Shown: in pieces, positions 51,727 through 58,649 of the stretch
How the letters are laid out: the number at the start of each line of letters is the position of its first letter
Numbering within the stretch: the stretch's first letter is position 1
Assembly: GCF_001486505.1 (NCBI RefSeq)
Contig: NZ_LN909065.1
Coordinates: 62,001-126,000 of the forward strand
Source: Paenibacillus rubinfantis
GTDB lineage: Bacteria > Bacillota > Bacilli > Paenibacillales > Paenibacillaceae
Length of the DNA stretch: 64,000 bases
Direction: 5' to 3'
Made by a program: the position numbers and the translations under genes
The notes under the pieces: generated by a model
Seen by the model: only the letters and a program-made list of their open reading frames with translations
Told to the model about the DNA's origin: nothing
Databases searched by the model: none

Positions 51727-53259
51727 CTAGGTTTTGGCTTTGGATTTAGTCAGGAATCTGAAGCTCGTTGATTTGGATTTGGCCAACAGGTTCCCGCACA
51801 CCTCATGCAGCGCTTCAGTTAACAGCGGCCCAGGGTCAAACGGATTCGGATCGGCGGGAAGTCCGTACACGCACTTGGTACGCAGGGTTTTGCGAATTCG
51901 CCGCAAGCCGCTGTTTGAAGCGAACGGTATGCACAACCTCCAAGCGGTGGGTACCGCCCCTCCTCCGCACAAGGCGTGAATGAGGCGCTCCAACTCCTCG
52001 GCTTTCCACTCCGCCCCCGAACCTACGATGACAGAGAGATCTGCGCGACGAAACTCCTCCTGTAGCTCTTTGTTTTGACCGATGCCCAAATCACAAACAA
52101 CGCATTCGAAACCTTCTGACAATAAGGTGATAAAATCCGAACGTGACGTCGGTTTGGCATAAGCCACATGGCCGATGCTGAAGCGCCTCGCTTGGTTTCC
52201 GTTTGCAGCGTAAACCTTCTCATCCAGCATCCGAGCTAATTGAAGAAAAGCCGTAGCCTTGGGTTCCATCTCCACAACCGCGACCTTCTTGTAACTGCGG
52301 GCCAGCAGATGAGCGAGGGCGATGGCCGTATGGGTCGTACCCGACCCTACGGAAGCGCCCACTACGCTGATTAAAGCCGGTCGTCCGCTGTACGCAAAAT
52401 GGTCCATCCTCTCCACCGACATCTCTGGACTTGCGGACCTCGGCGTGTCTGACTGCCGCAGCAATGCGATTAAGGCTTCGCTCACCTCTTCGGCAGAAGC
52501 AAATCGGTCTTCCGGTCGGACCTGTAACAACTGGGTTACGATCGGTCGAAGCCGTTCGCAGCCGTGTTCCCGTAATGCTGACGCTGCTTCGGAGGTCCAG
52601 ACCGGATAACGTCCTCCCGTTCCCATATAGAGAAGGACCGCACCTAAGGAATACAGATCCGTACGTGCATCGCTTTGGCGATCGCTGCCATATTGCTCCG
52701 GTGCAGCAAATCCAACCGTCCCTAGCTGCACCGTATCCTCTGTTTTCCCGTCCGAAAATGTACGCGCGATACCAAAATCAACGAATCGCAGCTCGCCTTT
52801 GTCGTCAACCAATAAATTGGCCGGCTTCACATCCCGATGGATAACCGGCGGTTCATGCCGGTGCAAATACCGCAAGCCCTCGGCGATTTGCAAACCGAAT
52901 CGGATCAGCAGATCCAACGGCAGCCGCCCTTCCCTGGCGCGTATAAATTGATCTAACGGTACGCCCTGGATATAATCCATCACGATATAGGAATAACCGT
53001 CTCGGTCCGAATCGATAAAGTCAACGATCCGCGGCAGCCGATCGTGATTTAGTGTGATCAGCAGCTTAACCTCCTTCGCGACGGATGCCAGTTCGCCGGG
53101 CGCGCTTAGGCATTCCTTTACGGCCCATGATTTCCCCGGCAACTTCCGATCTTCGGCCAAATAGACCCGGCTCATGCCGCCTTGACCGATCACTCGAATG
53201 ATCCGGTATCGTCCCGCCAACAAGTCGCCTGGAGCGAGCTTGGGAACAAACCTCGCCAT
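51727..53259 (-). CDS. Ser/Thr protein kinase fused to a degenerate ParA/TadZ-like domain
   Basis: 510 aa, no membrane segment. Residues ~15-275 are a Hanks-type kinase with all key motifs: glycine loop IGQGGMSRVY, Lys48 in WAVKE, HRDVKPANL with Asp143, DFGIAR with Asp161, and AAPEQYG. After a linker, residues ~290-510 have ALISVVGASVGSGTTHTAIA, then KVAVVEMEP and FECVVCDLGIG, the strand pattern of ParA/MinD/TadZ. The P-loop lysine is replaced by Thr (GSGTT). The start ATG 53259 follows AAAGGAGGGG; a longer frame is excluded because it crosses the leader terminator. It heads the Tad-like operon and probably controls it by phosphorylation. Confidence 0.9.
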   Translation of the reverse strand: MARFVPKLAPGDLLAGRYRIIRVIGQGGMSRVYLAEDRKLPGKSWAVKECLSAPGELASVAKEVKLLITLNHDRLPRIVDFIDSDRDGYSYIVMDYIQGVPLDQFIRAREGRLPLDLLIRFGLQIAEGLRYLHRHEPPVIHRDVKPANLLVDDKGELRFVDFGIARTFSDGKTEDTVQLGTVGFAAPEQYGSDRQSDARTDLYSLGAVLLYMGTGGRYPVWTSEAASALREHGCERLRPIVTQLLQVRPEDRFASAEEVSEALIALLRQSDTPRSASPEMSVERMDHFAYSGRPALISVVGASVGSGTTHTAIALAHLLARSYKKVAVVEMEPKATAFLQLARMLDEKVYAANGNQARRFSIGHVAYAKPTSRSDFITLLSEGFECVVCDLGIGQNKELQEEFRRADLSVIVGSGAEWKAEELERLIHALCGGGAVPTAWRLCIPFASNSGLRRIRKTLRTKCVYGLPADPNPFDPGPLLTEALHEVCGNLLAKSKSTSFRFLTKSKAKT

Positions 53260-53280
53260 AACCCCTCCTTTCCTGAACGC

Positions 53281-53354
53281 AAAAAAAAGGGAAAGCTCCC
53301 CGTCATTTCTCGGCCAATCGGCCAAGTGCTAATGACTGGGGATGCTTTCCCTTT
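53281..53354 (-). terminator. Long terminator-like hairpin in the leader of the kinase/Tad-like operon
   Basis: On the minus strand a nested hairpin (53286-53354) has about 29 bp: outer 11 bp, then 5, 6 and 7 bp separated only by single bulged T residues (on the given strand) and a mismatch, closed by a 4-nt loop. It is followed by T8 (A-run 53281-53288) and then the ribosome binding site of the kinase gene. It can terminate the upstream methyltransferase transcript, but as a promoter lies before it, it is also in the leader of the kinase operon. Confidence 0.85.
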
Positions 53355-53380
53355 TGCGGTCATTGTATAATTTTGGAATC

Positions 53381-53409
53381 AGTATAGGACGGGTAGCGCC
53401 AAATGTAAA
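53381..53409 (-). promoter_or_regulatory. SigA-type promoter upstream of the kinase/Tad-like operon
   Basis: On the minus strand TTTACA (53404-53409) and TATACT (53381-53386) are exactly 17 bp apart, between the methyltransferase stop and the long hairpin. The predicted start is near 53374, only about 20 nt before the hairpin. Confidence 0.7.
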
Positions 53410-53440
53410 GTACTTTTTTCTCTGGATTTAATTCACGCCA

Positions 53441-54820
53441 TTAATACTTAATCATGTAGAGCGTGATTTCATCTCGGTTATGAAACAGCTGTTTTGCCCG
53501 CTGTACTTGAAGCCGGGCCTCCTGAAACATGTCGGTCACCTCTTGAATCAACGCCATCGGTTTCTTGGTCAGCAGCTTCACCGTCACGATGGCTGTTCCT
53601 CCCGGTGCCAATGCGTACAGCAATTCCGTCACAAGCCTTGCCGTCAATTTGGGGCTCCAGCTCATGTCGCATACCAGGAGATCAAATTGATTCTCTTTAA
53701 ATTTAACTCGATTCGCATTGCGCTGCAAAAACGTCAGCTTGGGCGAAGACAACAACGAAGGGTGCATTTTCGCCGTATCCACCGCGGTTACGCTTAGCCC
53801 GCGTTCCAGCAGGAACGAAGTCCAGCCCCCGGGTGCCGCGCCGATATCCAGCGCTTCGCGGAACGATTCGAACGGGATTCCGAATGCCGTTTCGGCTTCC
53901 AGCAGCTTGAATTTCGCCCGGGAGATTTGCCCCTCCTCCTTGCGAAACCGAATCGCCCCGCCGTTCCAATCGGACAGGTTATCCTGCGGATGTGCCACTC
54001 CGGCATAAATCCGGTCCTGGCCGGCAAACACGGAAATGATCCAATCGGCGTCCCGAACTACGAACTCCCCGACGGCAACCTCCTGAAGTTCTTCCTGCAA
54101 TCGATCCTTCAGCTCCGGCGCCGTTCCGTTCCAGAGCCCGTCATCCGACTTCCGCGCTTGCACGGCGATTTTGGCTCCTGGGAGGCGGAAATCGGCCATC
54201 AAATACTTCCGCAGCGGTTCCAGCCAATCCTCCGGCTTCCCCTCTGCCGTTTCTCCCGGACACCATTCCCAATCCACCAAGAAGGTATGCCGAAGAAAAA
54301 TCGGCGGAGCCTGACGCAGCCGTTGCTGTACATCTTCCGGCATCGCCTGCAGCGAAGCCGCAAACACCTCGCCTGGAACAAGCATCGTACTCTTTACGCT
54401 GCCGAACATGCGGCGCAGCTCCTCCTGGGCATAGGGGGCAAAGCCGTGATTCGCCGTGCAAATCCATTTTGAATGGGGCGGCACCTTACAGTTTCGAGCG
54501 ATTTCCTCCAGCCGTTCGAACGGGATCGGTCCATTATGCAGCTTCACCTGCTCTGGCAAGCCTTGGTAGAGGATTTCGTACATGCTTTTTTTCCCGGAGA
54601 TACTGGAGGTGTGAAGATAAATTTCCTGCGGAAAAAGCCCTTCCCGAACCATAGCGGCCGCCATTTCCGTACCGGTAGGTTCATCCGGCCCCATATCGTA
54701 ATCCAGCGATAAAATGTCTACTTCCGTCAACCGAAGCAGCTCCAGACACTCCTCGACGGTGCGCGCTAATGTAAATCCCTGCGGACATCGGCGAAAATCG
54801 TCCATATATACATGAATCAA
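53441..54820 (-). CDS. Fusion protein: receiver-like (cREC) domain + THUMP-like + FtsJ/RlmM-type RNA 2'-O-methyltransferase
   Basis: 459 aa from TTG 54820, chosen because AAAGGAAG lies 7 nt upstream and the product begins MIHVYMDDFRRCP. The first ~100 residues are receiver-like with Asp7/Asp8 and LSLDYDMG (Asp40, Asp42), the pattern of the cyclic-phosphate-processing receiver (cREC) family. A central region (KIAVQARKS, DRIYAGVAHPQDN) is THUMP-like. The C-terminal methyltransferase has SRAKFKLLEAE, LDIGAAPGGW (~325), LLVCDMSW, IVTVKLLTKK and HNRDEITLYM, giving the K-D-K-E tetrad of FtsJ-type 2'-O-methyltransferases. It probably modifies rRNA or another RNA. I know of no fixed substrate for this fusion. 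Confidence 0.85.
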   Translation of the reverse strand: MIHVYMDDFRRCPQGFTLARTVEECLELLRLTEVDILSLDYDMGPDEPTGTEMAAAMVREGLFPQEIYLHTSSISGKKSMYEILYQGLPEQVKLHNGPIPFERLEEIARNCKVPPHSKWICTANHGFAPYAQEELRRMFGSVKSTMLVPGEVFAASLQAMPEDVQQRLRQAPPIFLRHTFLVDWEWCPGETAEGKPEDWLEPLRKYLMADFRLPGAKIAVQARKSDDGLWNGTAPELKDRLQEELQEVAVGEFVVRDADWIISVFAGQDRIYAGVAHPQDNLSDWNGGAIRFRKEEGQISRAKFKLLEAETAFGIPFESFREALDIGAAPGGWTSFLLERGLSVTAVDTAKMHPSLLSSPKLTFLQRNANRVKFKENQFDLLVCDMSWSPKLTARLVTELLYALAPGGTAIVTVKLLTKKPMALIQEVTDMFQEARLQVQRAKQLFHNRDEITLYMIKY

Positions 54821-54874
54821 TAGTGTTCTTCCTTTCCCGCGGTATTTCACTCCAAACGGAGCCTGGTTCCCTAT

Positions 54875-55729
54875 CTAGGCCTCCGCCCACCGTTTCACTC
54901 GCTCCATATCCTCTTTGTAGGTCCCATCTTCCCCGGTTTCGCTCTCAAAAATAAGCGGGGATCTCCGAATCGCGTCGATCTGCAGCAGCCAGCGAAAACC
55001 GGCTTCGCCGATATGGCCTTGGCCAACTCGGGCGTGGCGGTCCTTGCGCGATAATACCGGGTATTTTGAATCATTCAGGTGGACGGCACATAAACCGTCC
55101 CAGAACTTAAGCTCCTCGGCCTTAGCCGCAAAGCTCTCGTCACCTTCGCCTCGCCACATCCCCGCCCCAAAAGCATGGCAGGTATCGAGGCAAAAGCCGA
55201 TGCGCTCCGTATTCCGGCACAGGTTCCGGATCTGGACCAACTCCTCGATCGTCATTCCCATGTCGCCGTGATCGCCGGCTTGGTTCTCGATCAGCAGCTT
55301 TGCCGAGCCCTTCCAGCCGGAGAGCACATCATTAATACATTGTATAATATTTTGATATCCTTGTAAGGGGTTTCCTGACTTAAATGTGCCAAAATGGACT
55401 ACGATCCCGATGGATCCACACGCTTCGGCGATTTCCAGATCATTTTGCAGCGAATCCACCACACGTCGGTAGCCGTCCTCGTCCGCATCCTTGTCAACGG
55501 CTAGATTGCTCGGATACGGCGTATGCGCGATCGAGACCAAACCGTGTTCTTGGCACAGCGTACGGCACTGCTCCGCATCCCGTTTATCAAAGCGTTTAAC
55601 CGTAAGACTCCGCGGGTTTTTGGGAAAATACTGAAAAGCGCCGGCTCCAAGTTGCAACGCAGCCCTGGCCGCGCCAAAGTAGCCGCCCCTTATGCTTAAA
55701 TGTCCCCCAACCTTCACCTTAACGGTCAT
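54875..55729 (-). CDS. nfo: Endonuclease IV (apurinic/apyrimidinic endonuclease family)
   Basis: 284 aa zinc-dependent TIM-barrel enzyme that cleaves 5' to abasic sites. Metal-ligand segments are in order: GGHLSIRGGY, AHTPYPSNLA, VVHFGTFK, IENQAGDHGD, LDTCHAFGAG, AVHLNDSK, RHARVGQGHIG and IFESETGEDG. The ATG overlaps the end of the glycosylase gene by 11 bp, so the two repair enzymes are co-expressed: the glycosylase makes abasic sites, Nfo cuts them. Confidence 0.95.
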   Translation of the reverse strand: MTVKVKVGGHLSIRGGYFGAARAALQLGAGAFQYFPKNPRSLTVKRFDKRDAEQCRTLCQEHGLVSIAHTPYPSNLAVDKDADEDGYRRVVDSLQNDLEIAEACGSIGIVVHFGTFKSGNPLQGYQNIIQCINDVLSGWKGSAKLLIENQAGDHGDMGMTIEELVQIRNLCRNTERIGFCLDTCHAFGAGMWRGEGDESFAAKAEELKFWDGLCAVHLNDSKYPVLSRKDRHARVGQGHIGEAGFRWLLQIDAIRRSPLIFESETGEDGTYKEDMERVKRWAEA

Positions 55730-56537
55730 GCTGGCAGCCGGGGCTGTAGAACACTTTGCGCCCGTTCATTTCCGCTTTCACGATCAGGTCACCGCAGCGT
55801 GGACAGGTCTCTCCCTCCCGGTCGTACACCCTGCAGGTATCGTTTGCTCCTCCGGTCAACTTGTCGTCCCGGGTCAGCGGCATCTCCATGTACCCGCCGG
55901 CTTCCGTCGCTTCGATCAGCACGTCCCGCACGGCTTGGTACAAACGGGAAAAGTCTTCGTCGCTCAAGTTTTGCAGCTTGGCCATCGGCAGAAGCTCGGC
56001 GGCAAACGCAATTTCGTCCGCATAGCAGTTGCCGATGCCGGCAATGACGTCCTGATTGACGAGCGTCGTCTTCAGACTCCCCCGACGCTTGCGCAGCAGC
56101 ATGGCAAACCGCTCTTCGTTCATCCGCCGATCCAGGAGCTCTGGACCGAGGTGCGAGAGCAGCTCCTCTGCCTCCTTGGCGCTGTGCAAATGCAGATGAC
56201 CGAGGCGCAGCCCGATGAAATACAACACCAGATCTTCACCAAAGGTGATTTCAACCTGCGTGCTGCGATCCGGACGGTCCTCTTTGGAGCCAAGGTAAAG
56301 CAATCCTCCCAGCATCAAGTGAAGCAGCAGTCTTCGTCCATTATCCAGATGGAACAACAGGTGTTTGCCCCGGCGCTCAATGAAGATGACCTGTCTTCCC
56401 ATCAGTTCCTGAGCAAACGCCTCCGCCGGTAAATTCACCGATTTCTCCCGGCCTACAGCGACCTCGGTAATCGGGAGATCCAAAATATGCTGCGACAGCT
56501 GTATTCGATAATTTTCCATCTCCGGCAATTCCGGCAT
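55719..56537 (-). CDS. Fpg/Nei-family DNA glycosylase with incomplete zinc finger
   Basis: 272 aa. MPELPEMENYR places the catalytic Pro and Glu as in Fpg, and the hairpin Lys is in RRGKHLLFHL. The helix-two-turn-helix IAGIGNCYADEIAFAAELLP is typical. The C-terminal zinc finger reads CPRCG-x15-YSPGC, that is C-x2-C-x16-S-x2-C: one of the four Cys is Ser. Fpg removes oxidised purines such as 8-oxoguanine; this variant may have a different range. Overlaps nfo by 11 bp. It could be a MutM paralogue rather than the housekeeping enzyme. Confidence 0.9.
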   Translation of the reverse strand: MPELPEMENYRIQLSQHILDLPITEVAVGREKSVNLPAEAFAQELMGRQVIFIERRGKHLLFHLDNGRRLLLHLMLGGLLYLGSKEDRPDRSTQVEITFGEDLVLYFIGLRLGHLHLHSAKEAEELLSHLGPELLDRRMNEERFAMLLRKRRGSLKTTLVNQDVIAGIGNCYADEIAFAAELLPMAKLQNLSDEDFSRLYQAVRDVLIEATEAGGYMEMPLTRDDKLTGGANDTCRVYDREGETCPRCGDLIVKAEMNGRKVFYSPGCQHDR

Positions 56538-56596
56538 GGTACATCTTTCCCTTCATCCTTATAAGTTCGTTCATCCCATGAATTGTGGATGATTTA

Positions 56597-57415
56597 TCAT
56601 TGATTGGTACCGCAAATCCGCTCGCGGACCTCTTTCAGATCCCGGCATACCATGTTCGCCTCTACGCCGGAGGACTTTACGTATTCCGGCAGATTGTCTA
56701 CGGTGGTGACGCCGGTAAGCGCTAAGATCGTACCGCAGCCCGCGTTCACCCCGGCTGCGATGTCTGTATGGAGGTTATCCCCGATCACCGCAACCTCCGA
56801 AGCCGCTAAACCCAGCCGCGCGATGGCAAAATCCATCAGGGGTGCAGCCGGTTTGCCGATCACCTTGGGCTTAACGCCCGATGCGGCTTGGATGGCGGCG
56901 GACAAGGTTCCCGCTCCCGGCATCAGTCCCTCCTGGGAGGGGAGCAGCAGGTCGGGATTGGTTAACACATACCGTGCTCCGCCTCGTATCCAGCGGGCAG
57001 CTCGGGTTAGCGTATCATATGTAAATTGGCGGTCAATCCCTTGCACCACCACATCCGGTTGTTCCTGGACCAACTGTAATCCGGCTTCGTTCAACGCTTT
57101 TATGAGCCCGGCTTCACCGATGGCCGCAACTTTGCAGCCCGGTTGATCCTCGGCAATATACCTGGCTGCGGCAACGGCCGACGTACAGACCTCCTCCGCC
57201 CTTGCCGAAATGCCCATCGTCTCCAAATGCACGGCCACCTCCTCAGGCGTCCGAGAGGAATTGTTGGTAACGAACAGGAAGGGAATCCGTTTTGCTCGCA
57301 AGGTAGAGATCAGCTCGTCCGCACCCGGAATCATTTGAGGCCCATGATATAACGTGCCGTCCAAATCAATGAGATAGGCCTTCCAACCCTCTGGCAAAAT
57401 CCTCATCCTTTCCAC
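56597..57415 (-). CDS. HAD-IIA phosphatase, NagD/AraL-like
   Basis: 272 aa. Motif I LIDLDGTLYHGPQMI, motif II FLFVTNNSSRTPEEVA, motif III around KPAAPLMDFA and motif IV VAVIGDNLHTDIAAGVNAG are those of the NagD-like HAD-IIA group (sugar, glycerol or nitrophenyl phosphate phosphatases). The C2 cap lies between motifs II and III. The start is uncertain among GTG 57415, ATG 57406 and later codons, since the GGAAAGG site overlaps. The 198 bp upstream (57416-57613) show nothing recognisable. Confidence 0.9.
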   Translation of the reverse strand: MERMRILPEGWKAYLIDLDGTLYHGPQMIPGADELISTLRAKRIPFLFVTNNSSRTPEEVAVHLETMGISARAEEVCTSAVAAARYIAEDQPGCKVAAIGEAGLIKALNEAGLQLVQEQPDVVVQGIDRQFTYDTLTRAARWIRGGARYVLTNPDLLLPSQEGLMPGAGTLSAAIQAASGVKPKVIGKPAAPLMDFAIARLGLAASEVAVIGDNLHTDIAAGVNAGCGTILALTGVTTVDNLPEYVKSSGVEANMVCRDLKEVRERICGTNQ

Positions 57416-57613
57416 TCAACCTGTATCCCTTTTTATTGTACCTAGGATACCCGGGTTCAGGCAAATTTTTCCGTTCCCGGCCGGGGGGATGTCAAAATCA
57501 GGCTCCCTTCCGCCGCTTGGCGTCGAACCAACACGAACCGTGAAAAACAGGACCTTTTCCCCTTGCCAAACTTTGAAACGCCCTGTCATTTCCTGCGCTT
57601 TCCCGGAAAATAA

Positions 57614-58552
57614 TTAATTCCGCCCGCAGCGACGTGCCACCGGATAAAGCACATGCTCCCTTGCCAGTTGCGTGTTTGGAAATACCGCCCTGGCTTCTTC
57701 CTGTAACCGCAGGAGCTGATCCTCCGATTTGTAACGTGAGCTGAAGTGGGTCAGCAGAAGCTGCTGCACCCCCGCTTCCATGGCGGCTTCCGCCGCTTGC
57801 CGGGACGTGCTGTGATGATAATCGCGCGCGGTTTTCGCCAGCTCGTGCAGGAAGGTGGCCTCATGCACAAGCATATCGGCATTCTGAGCCAAGGTGATCG
57901 CCGTCTGGCATGGGCGCGTATCGCCGAGGATCGTCACGATTCTTCCGGCTTTGGGCACGCCCAGTACATCCTTGGCATGCAGCGTCTCGCCGTTTGGCGC
58001 AACTACACTTTCGCCCCGCTTGAGCTTGCCGTACAGCGGCCCTGGACGAATGCCGCAGCGCTCCAGCACGGAAGCGTCCAGCTTCCCCGGCAAATCCTTT
58101 TCGATCACGCGGTAGCCGTAGCTGTCGATCCGGTGCTCCAGCAGCGCTGCCTCAACTCGAAACGTATCATCCTCAAATAAAACACCGCCCTGATGCTCAA
58201 TGATCTCCAGCTTATAGCTAATCCGCGATTCACTAAGCGATAACGACGTCTCTATGAATTTCTTTAAGCCCTTTGGACCGTAAATGGTCAAAGGGGTATC
58301 TCCGCCCTGATACGCACGGCTCGAAATTAGCCCGGGTAGGCCAAACAGATGATCTCCATGCAGATGGGTGATAAATATAGATTCCAATTTGCTTAATTTC
58401 AGCGGCGAACGCAGGATTTGATGCTGGGTGCCCTCGCCGCAATCAAACAGCCAGAGCGAACGACGCTCCTCCAGCAGACGTAATGCCACCGAGGTCACGT
58501 TCCGTTCCAGGGAAGGAACCCCCGCATTCGTCCCTAAAAAGTATAATTCCAT
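57614..58552 (-). CDS. rnz: Ribonuclease Z (tRNA 3' processing)
   Basis: 312 aa metallo-beta-lactamase-fold endonuclease that cuts the 3' trailer of tRNA precursors. The start at 58552 gives MELYFLGTNAGVPS and has an AAAGGACG site; in-frame codons further upstream run through a terminator. Metal motif HxHxDH is FITHLHGDHLFGLPG; further ligands are in ALLEHRIDSYGYR, TILGDTRPC and LTHFSSRY. The RNase Z exosite insertion is in the middle (PGKLDASVLERCGIRPGPLY). Confidence 0.95.
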   Translation of the reverse strand: MELYFLGTNAGVPSLERNVTSVALRLLEERRSLWLFDCGEGTQHQILRSPLKLSKLESIFITHLHGDHLFGLPGLISSRAYQGGDTPLTIYGPKGLKKFIETSLSLSESRISYKLEIIEHQGGVLFEDDTFRVEAALLEHRIDSYGYRVIEKDLPGKLDASVLERCGIRPGPLYGKLKRGESVVAPNGETLHAKDVLGVPKAGRIVTILGDTRPCQTAITLAQNADMLVHEATFLHELAKTARDYHHSTSRQAAEAAMEAGVQQLLLTHFSSRYKSEDQLLRLQEEARAVFPNTQLAREHVLYPVARRCGRN

Positions 58553-58597
58553 GCCTTTTCGTCCTTTACCTAAAATTGTTCGTATTTCGAACAGATT

Positions 58598-58626
58598 GCC
58601 AAAACCCTCCGATGTTCGGAGGGTTT
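58598..58626 (-). terminator. Terminator of metH
   Basis: A perfect 11-bp stem (58616-58626 and 58602-58612) with a 3-nt loop is followed by TTTTGG on the minus strand. It lies 24 bp after the metH stop codon. Confidence 0.85.
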
Positions 58627-58649
58627 CGCAAAGAGCTTCTGATCGGGAT

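Noticed and set aside
53281-53390. c-di-GMP (GEMM) riboswitch in the leader of the Tad-like operon
   Set aside because: I looked because such switches control pilus genes, but the conserved words around the ligand pocket are absent; the sequence is taken up by one long hairpin.
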